This document shows positions 15,956 through 24,804 of a DNA stretch of 64,000 bases, one piece after another. This stretch comes from an uncultured Leucobacter sp. (GTDB lineage Bacteria > Actinomycetota > Actinomycetes > Actinomycetales > Microbacteriaceae), in assembly GCA_937967375.1 (NCBI GenBank), contig CALCJF010000057.1:55882-119881 (forward strand). Reading direction: 5' to 3'. A model generated the notes under the pieces. That model did not search any database, was not told the DNA's origin, and saw only the letters and a list, made by a program, of their open reading frames with translations. A program made the position numbers and the translations under genes. Position 1 is the stretch's first letter. Each line of letters starts with the position of its first letter.

Positions 15956-17287
15956 ATGAGCGTTGAGACCTTTCCCCTCCCCGATGTCGGCGAGGGTTTG
16001 ACCGAGGCCGAGATCGTGAACTGGCTTGTCGCGCCCGGTGACGAGGTCGCGCTGAACCAGGTCGTGTGCGAGATCGAGACCGCGAAGTCGCTCGTCGAGC
16101 TGCCCTCGCCGTTCGAGGGCGTCGTCACCGAGCTGCTCGCCGAGGTCGGCCAGACGGTGCCGGTCGGCGAGGCGATTCTGCGCATTCGCACGGGTGCACA
16201 GGCGGCCGGTGACAACGATGCCGGTTCCGGCTCCGATGTCGCCTCTGCGGCTTCGGGCGAGGATCGCCCCCTCGGGGCTACTGGCGCCTCAGATTCGCTG
16301 CCCGCCGACGAGGGCGGCGCCGTGCTCGTCGGCTACGGCACCGTCGCGCCCGCAAAGAGCCGCAGGCGCGGGGGAGCGCGATCCTCTTCGAATGCCGTCG
16401 TGAACGCAGCCGATGCCGCACCGGCTGCGAGCGTCGTCGCGAAGCCTCCGATTCGCAAGCTCGCAAAGGATCTCGGCGTCGACCTGCGCGAACTCGTCGG
16501 CACGGGGCGCGGTGGCGAGATTCTGCGCGACGACGTGCTGCGCGCGACCGCCCGCGACGGGCTGTTCCGCGAGGCCTCGAAGCCGCAGGAGCTCGAGCAG
16601 CGTGAGCACCGCTTCCCGGTGAAGGGCGTGCGCAAGGTCATCGCCGAGAACATGGTCGCGTCGAAGTTCTCGGCCCCGCACGTGAGCGTGTTCGTCGACG
16701 TCGATGCCACCCGCACCATGGAGTTCGTGAAGCGCCTCAAGACCTCGAGCCAGTTCGAGGGCGTCAAGGTGTCGCCGCTTTTGATCTTCGCGAAGGCCCT
16801 GCTGTGGGCGGTGCGCCGCAACCCCGAGGTCAACGCACAGTGGACCGACGACGAGATCATCGTGAAGAACTACGTGAACCTCGGCATCGCCGCGGCGACG
16901 CCGCGCGGGCTCGTGGTGCCGAACATCAAGGACGCTCAGGATCTCAGCCTGATCGAGCTCGCCGAGGCCATTCAGCAGCTCACCGAGACCGCGCGCCTCG
17001 GGCGCACCCAGCCGGCTGAGATGCAGCACGGTACGATCACGATCACGAACTTCGGTGTGTTCGGCATGGACTTCGGCACCCCGATTCTGAACCGCGACGA
17101 GGTCGCCATTCTCGCGATGGGCTCGATCAAGCAGAAGCCGTGGGTCGTCGAGGGTCAGGTGCTGCCGCGCTACGTCACGACCGTCGGCGGCTCGTTCGAT
17201 CACCGGGTGGTCGACGGCGACGTCGTGTCGAAGTTCGTGGCCGATGTGGCCTCGGTGCTCGAGGAGCCTGCGCTGCTGCTCGACTGA
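15956..17287 (+). CDS. 2-oxoacid dehydrogenase E2 (dihydrolipoamide acyltransferase)
   Basis: A 443 aa core subunit. One lipoyl domain (1-80) has the lipoylated lysine K44 in ETAKSLVEL. A Ser/Ala/Gly linker follows, with an unusual RRRGGARSSS stretch, then a peripheral subunit-binding domain at about 162-195 (RKLAKDLGVDLRELVGTG). The catalytic acyltransferase domain ends with DHRVVDGD (H416, D420 region). It moves acyl groups from E1 to CoA. No E3 gene is adjacent, so the complex must use a dihydrolipoamide dehydrogenase encoded elsewhere. Confidence 0.93.
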   Translation: MSVETFPLPDVGEGLTEAEIVNWLVAPGDEVALNQVVCEIETAKSLVELPSPFEGVVTELLAEVGQTVPVGEAILRIRTGAQAAGDNDAGSGSDVASAASGEDRPLGATGASDSLPADEGGAVLVGYGTVAPAKSRRRGGARSSSNAVVNAADAAPAASVVAKPPIRKLAKDLGVDLRELVGTGRGGEILRDDVLRATARDGLFREASKPQELEQREHRFPVKGVRKVIAENMVASKFSAPHVSVFVDVDATRTMEFVKRLKTSSQFEGVKVSPLLIFAKALLWAVRRNPEVNAQWTDDEIIVKNYVNLGIAAATPRGLVVPNIKDAQDLSLIELAEAIQQLTETARLGRTQPAEMQHGTITITNFGVFGMDFGTPILNRDEVAILAMGSIKQKPWVVEGQVLPRYVTTVGGSFDHRVVDGDVVSKFVADVASVLEEPALLLD

Positions 17288-17360
17288 TGGCGCGCCTGTT
17301 GCCGCTGCGATTTGGTGTTCGTCAGGTTACTGCATCGCTTCGCTGACCGAGCCGTACCTG

Positions 17361-17417
17361 CAGGCAGACAGTAGATGCCGCCTCCGGGCAGGTGAGGCGA
17401 CAACTACTGTCTGTCTG
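17361..17417. repeat. Inverted repeat, member of a CAGTAG-type hairpin family
   Basis: The arm CAGGCAGACAGTAGATG (17361-17377) pairs with CAACTACTGTCTGTCTG (17401-17417) at 15 of 17 positions; inner GCCTC/GAGGC also pair. The arrangement CAGTAGATGnnGCCTC followed by GC..CA..TACTG recurs at 49784-49832. It lies in the 182-base gap after E2 and could end that operon, but no T tract follows. The shared core points to a dispersed repeat. Confidence 0.6.
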
Positions 17418-17469
17418 TTGAGGCAGTTGGGGGGCCTGAGTGCGTACTTCGGTTCGGTAGGGTGAGAAC

Positions 17470-18978
17470 ATGACCACTTCGGGGCGAGGATCACGGCCGG
17501 CGGCCGTGATCGGTGCCGGCCCCAACGGCCTCGCCGCGGCCGTCACACTGGCCCGCGCCGGCGTGCCCGTCACGGTGTTCGAGGCGGCCGAGACGATCGG
17601 CGGCGGCACCCGCACCACAGACGTCGTGCAACAGGGCGTGCTGCACGACGTGTGCTCGGCGATTCACCCGATGGCGCTCGCGACCGGATTCTTCAGGGAG
17701 TTCGAGCTCACGTGCCGCGTAGAGTTTGCGGTGCCCGACGCGTCGTACGCAAACCCCCTCGATGGTGCAGCGGGGGGCGCGGCCGGTGGAGGAGCAGGGC
17801 GCGCGGCAATCGCGTACCGAGACCTCGCCCGCACCGCCTCCGAGCTCGGCCGCGACGGCGGCGCCTATGCCCGGTTCTACCGGCCGCTGCTGCGGCACCT
17901 CGAAGGCGTTGTCGATTTCGCGCTCAGCCCATCGATGCTGCGGCTTCCCCGTGACCCGATCGCCGCGCTCGCCACCGGGCTGCGCACGCTCGAACAGGGC
18001 ACGCCGCTCTGGGGCGCGAGGTTCAGCGGGGCAGCCGCGCCAGCCCTCATCAGCGGTGTTGCGGCGCACAGCATCGGCCGAATGCCGAACCTCGCGACCG
18101 CCGGCGTCGGCGTGGTGCTCGGCGCGCTCGGCCACGCGACCGGCTGGCCCGTGCCTCTTGGCGGCAGCCGCGCAATCAGCGATGCGCTCGCCGCAGATCT
18201 CGTGGCACACGGAGGCCAGATCGTCGTCGATCACCCGATCGAAGACGTGCGCGAGCTCGACGCGTTCGACGTGAAGCTCTTCGACACCTCTGCGCGCGGC
18301 CTCGCGAATATCGCGGGGCGCGTGCTGCCCGCCCGGTACCGGCGCGCGCTCACGCGCTTCTCCTACGGCGACGGTGCGACCAAGGTCGACTTCGTGCTCG
18401 ACGGGCCGATTCCGTGGGCCGACCGCCGGGTCGCAGCCGCGCCGACCGTGCACCTCGGCGGATCGCGGGCCGAGGCTGCCGCCGCCGAGCTCGCGGTGAG
18501 CCGCGGCCAGCACCCCGAGCGGCCGTACGTGCTGCTGGCGCAAACCACCGACTTCGACCCGTTGCGAAACCCCCCAGGCACCCACGCGGTGTGGAGCTAC
18601 ACGCATGTTCCGAGTGGCTCAGACATCGACGTGCAGCAGCGCGTGATCGCCCAGATCGAGCGCTTCGCTCCGGGCTTCAGGGATCGCATTGTCGCGGTGA
18701 AGCAGACCACTGCGGCAGAGCTCTCGCGATACAACCGCAACTATCACGGCGGCGATTTCAGTGCGGGCGCGGTCAACATGCAGCAGCTGCTCATGCGGCC
18801 GACGCTCGCGGTCGATCCGCACCGCAGCCCCGCCCGGGGCATTTATCTTGCCTCATCGTCGGCGCCCCCCGGGCCGGGGGTGCACGGCCTCGCCGGATGG
18901 TACGCGGCACGCTCAGCGCTGAAGCACGAGTACGGGCTCGGGGCGCCCGCGCTGGGGGTCGGCGCCAAGGAGGAATGA
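17470..18978 (+). CDS. FAD-dependent oxidoreductase, phytoene desaturase-like family
   Basis: A 502 aa flavoprotein. The N-terminal dinucleotide motif VIGAGPNGLAAAVTLARAG is followed by FEAAETIGGGTRT, the FAD ribose region. The C-terminus has RGIYLASSSAPPGPGVHGLAGW, the second FAD contact of the COG1233 family, to which phytoene desaturases and retinol saturase-like enzymes belong. A glycine/alanine-rich insertion near residue 100 (GAAGGAAGGGAG) is probably a disordered loop. No carotenoid synthesis genes are adjacent. The substrate may be a lipid or quinone-like molecule; this cannot be decided from sequence. Confidence 0.82.
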   Translation: MTTSGRGSRPAAVIGAGPNGLAAAVTLARAGVPVTVFEAAETIGGGTRTTDVVQQGVLHDVCSAIHPMALATGFFREFELTCRVEFAVPDASYANPLDGAAGGAAGGGAGRAAIAYRDLARTASELGRDGGAYARFYRPLLRHLEGVVDFALSPSMLRLPRDPIAALATGLRTLEQGTPLWGARFSGAAAPALISGVAAHSIGRMPNLATAGVGVVLGALGHATGWPVPLGGSRAISDALAADLVAHGGQIVVDHPIEDVRELDAFDVKLFDTSARGLANIAGRVLPARYRRALTRFSYGDGATKVDFVLDGPIPWADRRVAAAPTVHLGGSRAEAAAAELAVSRGQHPERPYVLLAQTTDFDPLRNPPGTHAVWSYTHVPSGSDIDVQQRVIAQIERFAPGFRDRIVAVKQTTAAELSRYNRNYHGGDFSAGAVNMQQLLMRPTLAVDPHRSPARGIYLASSSAPPGPGVHGLAGWYAARSALKHEYGLGAPALGVGAKEE

Positions 18979-20141
18979 TGCGGTTAGGCCCGAACAAGCT
19001 GATGGCGGCGGCCCTCGCGCTCGCGGTGCTCGCCGGTGTCATCACCCTCACCGGACAGCTCATCGAAGACGAGGGTGATCCCGCGCCCGTGGTGCGCGAG
19101 TACCTTGACGCGATCGCAGCCGGCGACGCGACCGCCGCGAACCGAATGCTCGAATTCGAGACAGACGCCGGCGAGCGCCTCGAAGACGCCGACGGGGTGT
19201 TGCTGAACGACGGGGTGCTCGGGTCTGCGATCGAGCGCATCGAGGTGGGTCGAGTCGAGACGATCGAACGCAGCGAGGATCGCGCGGTGGTGCGCGCCGA
19301 GCTTTCGCTTGCGGGCGAATCGTTCGTCAACGAATTTGCACTCGAAGGTACGCCTGGTTCGCTCTTCACCCGCGATTCCTGGCAGCTGACGAGCCCGCTT
19401 ATCGGCCTCGTGGCGATCGAACTGCCGAGCGAGACGGATATGTTGCCCGACGGGATCGCTGTCGATCTCGGCGGCGAGAGGTTGGCTGTGGAGCACTCGG
19501 TGTTCGCGATAGGGGAGCCACTTGCAGTTGCCCTGGTCTACCCAGGGCGCTATCGCCTGTCGCTTGAGGCGAACGAGTACTTCGAGCCGCAGGCGGACGA
19601 GGCCCTTGCGAGGCCGCTCAACGGCGAGAGCCGCGATCGCCTCACCGGGCTGGCGATCGGGTCGATGTTCGGTTCAGTCGAAGACCCCGAAGCGGTACTC
19701 CCGCTGCAGCTGAACGAGAAGTTCGCCGAGTCGATGGTGGCAAGTGGCCTTGCGCTCGCTCAGGCATGCGCAGCCGAGCCCGGCGTGTTCCTGGCGGTAG
19801 AGGGCGAGCGAATCACGTGTCCGCCGCAAACGAACCCGGCCGCGGTCGATACGTGTCTGGCCAACCCGAGCTCGCGCGTCGGCGAATACGGGGGCGCGCA
19901 GTTTCTGTGCAACTATTACCGCACCGTCACGCCGTTTCGCGGCAACATCGAGGTCGATGCGGCGAACACCGCAACGGCCACGCTGGAGGAGGACTCCGGG
20001 TGGCTCTACAAGCTCGGGCCGTACCGGTTCACCGACTCGCAGAGCGGGGCCTCGTTTGAAGCGTCGGTGCACTATGCCGAGCTGCAGTGGGTCGAGGGCA
20101 AGCCGGTGGCGCACGGCGGCAGCTTCACCTCCGAAGGCTGA
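18978..20141 (+). CDS. Membrane-anchored extracytoplasmic protein of unknown function
   Basis: A 387 aa protein with an N-terminal hydrophobic anchor (MAAALALAVLAGVITL) and no lipobox. The start ATG at 18978 shares one base with the previous stop and sits four bases after AAGGAGG; ATG 18975 is too close to that site. The exported part starts with PAPVVREYLDAIAAGDATAANRM, resembling the NTF2-like or DUF4878-type accessory domains found in actinobacterial surface proteins. The rest is repetitive in style and has a cluster of four Cys between about residues 256 and 311 (ACAAEPG, ITCPP, DTCLAN, FLCNYY), likely disulfide bonded. Role unknown. Confidence 0.72.
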   Translation: MRLGPNKLMAAALALAVLAGVITLTGQLIEDEGDPAPVVREYLDAIAAGDATAANRMLEFETDAGERLEDADGVLLNDGVLGSAIERIEVGRVETIERSEDRAVVRAELSLAGESFVNEFALEGTPGSLFTRDSWQLTSPLIGLVAIELPSETDMLPDGIAVDLGGERLAVEHSVFAIGEPLAVALVYPGRYRLSLEANEYFEPQADEALARPLNGESRDRLTGLAIGSMFGSVEDPEAVLPLQLNEKFAESMVASGLALAQACAAEPGVFLAVEGERITCPPQTNPAAVDTCLANPSSRVGEYGGAQFLCNYYRTVTPFRGNIEVDAANTATATLEEDSGWLYKLGPYRFTDSQSGASFEASVHYAELQWVEGKPVAHGGSFTSEG

Positions 20142-20367
20142 CGGCCGGGGCCTCGGTTATTCCACGATGAGAAATATGCTCGGCCTGGAGCTCTCCGCGG
20201 GTTAGACTCCAATTTCCGAGTGCTGCATCGCGGAGGGATCCCGCACGCTGCGTGACACGGCCACAAGCCGAACCATATGCAGGGCCACAGGTCAGGCTCG
20301 CTCGTTCAACTATCCGTGTCATCACGCGCCCTCGAGGCGCCATTTCGACTACCCGAAAAGGAGCCGA

Positions 20368-21600
20368 GTGTCTTCGTCAACCCTTGATACCGCCCCTACG
20401 ATTGCCCCCTCTGTCTCCCCCGATGCGGTGCTTGCCGAGGCGCAGCGCATCTCTGAAGAAGAAATCTTTGCCGCGCACGAGGGCGGCAAACTGAGCGTGG
20501 AGCTCACCGAACCGCTCGTAGACAGGCGCGATCTCTCGATCGCCTACACTCCCGGTGTCGCGCAGGTGAGCCGCGCAATTGCCGCTCAGCCCGAACTCGC
20601 AAAGACGCACACCTGGGCATCGAGGCTCGTCGCAGTCGTCTCAGACGGCACGGCCGTGCTCGGGCTCGGCGACATCGGCGCGAGTGCTTCGCTGCCCGTG
20701 ATGGAGGGCAAGAGCGCGCTGTTCAAGCGCTTCGGCGGGGTGAACTCGATCCCGATCGTGCTCGACACCACCGACCCCGATGAGATCGTTGACACGATCG
20801 TGCGCATTTCGCCGAGCTTCGGTGCGGTCAACCTCGAAGACATCTCGGCACCTCGCTGCTTCGAGATCGAGCGGCGACTCATCGAGGCGCTCGACATGCC
20901 GGTGATGCACGATGATCAGCACGGCACGGCAGTTGTGGTGCTCGCAGCGCTCACGAACGCGCTGAAGGTCGTGGGCAAACAGCTGGCCGATACCCGCATT
21001 GTAATCGCCGGAGCGGGTGCGGCTGGCATTGCGGTTGCCGAGATCCTGCTTGCCTCAGGAGTGACCGACCTCATCGTGGTCGACTCGCGCGGCACGCTGC
21101 ACACCGGGCGCGATGACATCGAACACATGAAGTTCGACATGGCGCAGCGCAGCAATCCGCGCGGCGTCGCCGGGGGCACCGCCGAGGCGCTGCATGGCGC
21201 CGACGTCTTCATAGGGGTGTCGTCGTCGAAGGTGCCAGAGGATCACATTGCCGCGATGGCCGATGGCGCCATCGTGTTCGCACTGTCGAACCCCGACCCC
21301 GAGGTCGACCCGGTGGTGGCGGCGCGTCACGCTGCGGTCGTCGCGACGGGTCGCAGCGACTTTCCGAACCAGATCAACAACGTGCTCGCGTTCCCGGGCA
21401 TCTTCCGCGGGGCGCTCGACGCGGGCGCCAGGCGCATCACCCTCGATATGAAGCTCGCCGCAGCGGCCGCGATCGCAGGCCTTGTCGCTGATCCCACGCC
21501 AGAAATGATCGTGCCGAACCCGTTCGCCCCGGGCGTCGCCGAGGCGGTCGCTGAGGCGGTCATGCGGTGTGCGCACGAGGCGCAGGCGGCCGACGCATAG
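20368..21600 (+). CDS. NAD(P)-dependent malic enzyme
   Basis: A 410 aa enzyme converting malate to pyruvate and CO2. It contains AYTPGVAQVSRAI (with the catalytic Tyr), GLGDIGASASLPVMEGK (with the Lys), NLEDISAPRCFEIE and HDDQHGTA (metal-binding Asp), and a Rossmann motif VIAGAGAAGIAVAEILL. Length matches the short bacterial form without the phosphotransacetylase-like extension. The GTG start at 20368 follows AAAAGGAG. It probably works in anaplerosis or NADPH supply when C4 acids such as succinate, the product of gabD, are the carbon source. Confidence 0.94.
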   Translation: MSSSTLDTAPTIAPSVSPDAVLAEAQRISEEEIFAAHEGGKLSVELTEPLVDRRDLSIAYTPGVAQVSRAIAAQPELAKTHTWASRLVAVVSDGTAVLGLGDIGASASLPVMEGKSALFKRFGGVNSIPIVLDTTDPDEIVDTIVRISPSFGAVNLEDISAPRCFEIERRLIEALDMPVMHDDQHGTAVVVLAALTNALKVVGKQLADTRIVIAGAGAAGIAVAEILLASGVTDLIVVDSRGTLHTGRDDIEHMKFDMAQRSNPRGVAGGTAEALHGADVFIGVSSSKVPEDHIAAMADGAIVFALSNPDPEVDPVVAARHAAVVATGRSDFPNQINNVLAFPGIFRGALDAGARRITLDMKLAAAAAIAGLVADPTPEMIVPNPFAPGVAEAVAEAVMRCAHEAQAADA

Positions 21601-21628
21601 TCGAGTTACCCGCAAAGGCGGCGAAAAC

Positions 21629-21668
21629 ACAGTGGTCCCGGTCGCGTGAGTGCGACCGGGACCACTGT
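21629..21668. terminator. Bidirectional intrinsic terminator
   Basis: A 17-bp perfect stem (ACAGTGGTCCCGGTCGC against GCGACCGGGACCACTGT) with a six-base loop lies between the convergent malic enzyme and aquaporin genes. T-rich sequence follows rightward (TTTGTCT) and AAAA precedes it, giving T residues leftward. Confidence 0.9.
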
Positions 21669-21691
21669 TTGTCTCTGAGAGACGAGGCTGC

Positions 21692-22336
21692 TTATGCCTT
21701 CTTGGGGTCGTGCGTGTTGAGCAGGCGGAACGCGATGCCAGCGATCGCTGCGCCGACGAGCGGTGCCACGATGTAGACCCACATGTTCGACCAAGCGAAC
21801 TCGCCGTGCACAGCGAGGCCAAGTGCGACTGCGGGGTTGAAGCCGCCACCCGAGACGCCGCCGACAGCGATCGCGCCAGCGGTCACGGTGCCGCCGATGG
21901 CGAGGCCGTAGAACGAGTTGCCGTCGTTGTCCTTCGAGGTGGCAACGTTGAGCACCACGTAGGCGAGGATCAGAGTAACAACCGCCTCAACGACGAATGC
22001 CGCACCGGTTCCGGGGTTGAACTCGACCGCTGCCTCGGCTGCGGGCCATACGGTGAGCGCGAGCAGCGCGCCGAGCGCGCCGCCGACGAGCTGCGCAACG
22101 ACATAGGCAACGAAATCGCCGATGCCGATGCCACCGCGGATCAGCACGGCAAGCGAAACTGCGGGGTTCAGGTGTGCGCCCGAGATGTGACCCGTGGCGT
22201 AGACGAGCACCATCAGGGCGAAGCCGATGGCGATCGGAGCGAGCGTCGTGTCTGCGTTCACAGCGCCGACGATTGTGAAAACGAACAGCAGGGTGGCGAG
22301 AAGCTCAGCCACCACGTTACGAACGGTACCGGTCAT
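21692..22336 (-). CDS. MIP/aquaporin family channel
   Basis: A 214 aa channel with six hydrophobic segments and two half-helices carrying the NPA motifs HLNPAVSL and GFNPAVAL. The start at 22336 (MTGTVRN) follows GAAAGGG; an upstream in-frame start at 22384 is unlikely. The residue after the second NPA is Val-Ala-Leu rather than the Arg-Asp of glycerol facilitators, so it looks more like a water/small-solute channel (AqpZ side). The selectivity-filter Arg usually following NPA is replaced by V in both half-helices, which is atypical and may widen the pore. Confidence 0.85.
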   Translation of the reverse strand: MTGTVRNVVAELLATLLFVFTIVGAVNADTTLAPIAIGFALMVLVYATGHISGAHLNPAVSLAVLIRGGIGIGDFVAYVVAQLVGGALGALLALTVWPAAEAAVEFNPGTGAAFVVEAVVTLILAYVVLNVATSKDNDGNSFYGLAIGGTVTAGAIAVGGVSGGGFNPAVALGLAVHGEFAWSNMWVYIVAPLVGAAIAGIAFRLLNTHDPKKA

Positions 22337-22459
22337 TTCGGCAACCCTTTCTTTTGGCCTGGGAACTTCCCAGCTAATTCTCAATTATGGCAAAGCGGTG
22401 GGTCTGGCAATAGATGGGTGGCACGGGGTTTCGTTACATCGCGGCGAAATATTGCCACG

Positions 22460-22489
22460 TTGACTCAAATTGGAAGAATGGTCTATGCT
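22460..22489 (+). promoter_or_regulatory. Promoter of the amine catabolism operon
   Basis: TTGACT at 22460-22465 and TATGCT at 22484-22489 are separated by 18 bases and make a good sigma-70 type promoter for the permease gene starting at 22547. Confidence 0.65.
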
Positions 22490-22500
22490 TTAGACCATTC
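22476..22500. promoter_or_regulatory. Operator palindrome overlapping the -10 box
   Basis: GAATGGTCTA and TAGACCATTC form a perfect 10-bp inverted repeat around the five-base centre TGCTT. The core TGGTCTA...TAGACCA fits FadR-type GntR operators, and it covers the -10 element, so binding would block transcription. The GntR gene at 28458, last in the same operon, is the likely binder. Confidence 0.7.
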
Positions 22501-22546
22501 CGCTGATCGGCGGAATGTTCGCAACGGCGCGATGGGACAGACACGC

Positions 22547-24031
22547 ATGACAAGCACGCAGGCCAGCACGACTGCTGGTGAGACGACGCCCGCTTCGCGG
22601 CGCCTCACCGGCAACCTCGGTACGTTCTCGATCATCTTCATGGTGATCGCCGCGGCCGCACCACTCACGGTTGTCGGCGGTGTGATGCCCGGCGCTTTCC
22701 TGGTCGGCAACGGGATCGGACTGCCGATCACTTTCGTCGTCGTTGCCGGCATTCTGATGCTCTTCTCGGTGGGGCTCATCTCGATGAGCAAGCACGTGCC
22801 GGGCTCGGGCGCGTTCTTCACCTACATCTCGCACGGCCTGGGGCGCACGCCGGGCGTTGCCGCCTCGTGGCTGGCTGTGCTCACCTACACCACGGTGCAG
22901 GCCTCGGTCTTTTCGCTGCTCGGCGGTACGATCTCGTCGAGCATCGTCATGATTGGCGGCCCTGACGTGCCGTGGTGGGTGTTTGCCTTCGTGGCGATCG
23001 TCATTGTGGGCGTTTTGGGGTACCGACACATCGAGCTCAGCTCAAAGGTGCTGTTCATCGCGCTTGGCGGTGAACTGATCGTCGGCTTGGTACTGGTCTT
23101 GGTGGTGATGGTCACCGGCGGTGCCGAGGGCATCAGCTTCGGCAGCTTCTCACTCGCGAATATTCTCTCGGGGTCACCCGGTATCGCCCTGATGTTCGCC
23201 GTGGCGAGCTTCATCGGTTTCGAGTCTGCCGTTGTCTACCGCAGCGAAGTGCGCAACCCCGACCGCACCATTCCGCGGGCTACCCTTGGCTCTGCCGCGA
23301 TCATCGGCATCTTCTATGCGCTCACCGCTTGGGCACTGGTGCTCGGGGCTGGCGAGTCGAACCTCATCGATATGGCGGCAGAGGATCCGGGTGCCCTGCT
23401 CACCCGCATTACCGACACCTACCTCGGACCCGTCGGCTCGATCATTGCGACAGTGCTGCTGATTGGGAGCATGTTCGCCGCGGCACTCTCGCTGCACAAC
23501 GTGCTTGCTCGCTACTTTCACACCATGAGCAACTCGGGCTTGCTGCCGAACGCGCTTGGCGAGGTGCACCCGAAGCACGGCGCTCCCCACAAAGCCGCAC
23601 TCACCCAGGTCACCATCGCAGGGATCATCATGATTGGAATAGTCATCTCGGGGCTCGACCCGATTGCGGTGCTCTCGCTGTTCGCCGGTATCGGCACGAT
23701 CGCGCTCGTATTGCTGATGGCAGCCACCTCGATCTCGGCCATCGCATACTCACTGCGCAACCGTACCGAGCGAAACGCATGGAAAGCCTGGATCGCACCA
23801 CTGCTCGGTTTTCTGGGGCTCGCAACGCTGGCGGTGCTGATCCTGTCGAACGTGCCGCTGATGGTCGGCGACGTAAACGAGGCGGGAGAGCCCACCTGGG
23901 GCATGCCCAGCCTGATCACTCTGGTTGTGGTCGTGGTAATGCCGATCATTGGTCTGGTGCAGGCCTCGATTCTTCGCACACAAAACCCCACCGCGTACGC
24001 GCGAATTACCGAAGGACTCGACTCAGAATGA
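22547..24031 (+). CDS. APC family amino acid/polyamine permease
   Basis: A 494 aa transporter of the amino acid-polyamine-organocation superfamily with about twelve hydrophobic segments. The first helix pattern FSIIFMVIAAAAPLTVVGGV and the FIGFESAVVYRSEVRNPDRT segment (helix 6 and the following loop) are typical. Start 22547 (MTSTQAS) is preferred; ATG 22532 is an alternative with no better ribosome site. It is the first gene of the operon and probably imports the amine or amino acid that the following enzymes degrade. The stop overlaps the next start (ATGA). Confidence 0.88.
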   Translation: MTSTQASTTAGETTPASRRLTGNLGTFSIIFMVIAAAAPLTVVGGVMPGAFLVGNGIGLPITFVVVAGILMLFSVGLISMSKHVPGSGAFFTYISHGLGRTPGVAASWLAVLTYTTVQASVFSLLGGTISSSIVMIGGPDVPWWVFAFVAIVIVGVLGYRHIELSSKVLFIALGGELIVGLVLVLVVMVTGGAEGISFGSFSLANILSGSPGIALMFAVASFIGFESAVVYRSEVRNPDRTIPRATLGSAAIIGIFYALTAWALVLGAGESNLIDMAAEDPGALLTRITDTYLGPVGSIIATVLLIGSMFAAALSLHNVLARYFHTMSNSGLLPNALGEVHPKHGAPHKAALTQVTIAGIIMIGIVISGLDPIAVLSLFAGIGTIALVLLMAATSISAIAYSLRNRTERNAWKAWIAPLLGFLGLATLAVLILSNVPLMVGDVNEAGEPTWGMPSLITLVVVVVMPIIGLVQASILRTQNPTAYARITEGLDSE

Positions 24032-24804
24032 TTGACCCTCCATCACAGCCGGCTCCGCTGATCGGAATCACCGGAAGACGGGCCGCAGCACACCTCATCG
24101 GTGCGCCGGCAGGATTTCACGACGCCCCCGCCGACATCTATCTCGAAGAGTACGCCTCGTCGATCAGGCGCGAGGGCGGGCTCCCGGTGCATATTCCACT
24201 TGAGATCGATGCCGAGGCACTGATCCAGAGAATCGACGGTCTCATCATCGCCGGCGGCGAAGACGTCGACCCCGAGTTGTACGGGCAAGAGCGCGAAGCG
24301 CACACCGCGCCTGGCGATGGGCTGCGTGATCAGTCTGAACTCGCGCTCTTTCATGCGGCGGTTGCCCATGGGGTGCCGGTGCTCGGAATCTGCCGAGGCA
24401 ACCAGCTCATCAACGTGGCGCGCGGTGGCACCCTCGTGCAGCACCTTGAAGAGTCAGAGGACCAGCTCGCGCACTTTCACGGTGATCGGCCACGGGCCGA
24501 GCAGGTGCAAGAGATCACAATCGATCCCGACAGCGCGCTCTACGACGTCTACGGTGACCGCGCGCTCGTGAATTCGTTTCACCACCAAGCCGTCGATCAG
24601 CTCGGTGAGGGCGTTCGCGTCGCCGCGCGGGCGAGCGACGGTGTCATCGAGGCCATCGAGGTTGAGGGGGCTGAGGTAATCGGCGTGCAGTGGCACCCCG
24701 AGTGCTTTGCAGGTGACCCGCTCTTCGCGCGATTCGTTACCACCGCGTCTCACGCTCGTGCTCGACGCTCACACACCGCACAGCTTTCAAAGGAGAAGAA
24801 CTAA
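24028..24804 (+). CDS. Gamma-glutamyl-gamma-aminobutyrate hydrolase-like (peptidase C26)
   Basis: A 258 aa class I glutamine amidotransferase-like hydrolase. The nucleophile is C122 in LGICRGNQ, and H223 and E225 in QWHPE complete the triad. GLIIAGGEDVDPELYG is the conserved oxyanion-region motif of PuuD. It removes the gamma-glutamyl group from gamma-Glu-GABA or a similar conjugate, releasing the free acid and Glu. Its ATG overlaps the permease stop. With the glutamine synthetase-like gene at 25572 it frames a gamma-glutamylation pathway. Confidence 0.88.
   Translation: MIDPPSQPAPLIGITGRRAAAHLIGAPAGFHDAPADIYLEEYASSIRREGGLPVHIPLEIDAEALIQRIDGLIIAGGEDVDPELYGQEREAHTAPGDGLRDQSELALFHAAVAHGVPVLGICRGNQLINVARGGTLVQHLEESEDQLAHFHGDRPRAEQVQEITIDPDSALYDVYGDRALVNSFHHQAVDQLGEGVRVAARASDGVIEAIEVEGAEVIGVQWHPECFAGDPLFARFVTTASHARARRSHTAQLSKEKN

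Noticed and set aside
21650..22531. Extension of the APC permease reading frame far upstream
   Set aside because: The added part is antisense to the aquaporin gene and covers the promoter and operator at 22460-22500.
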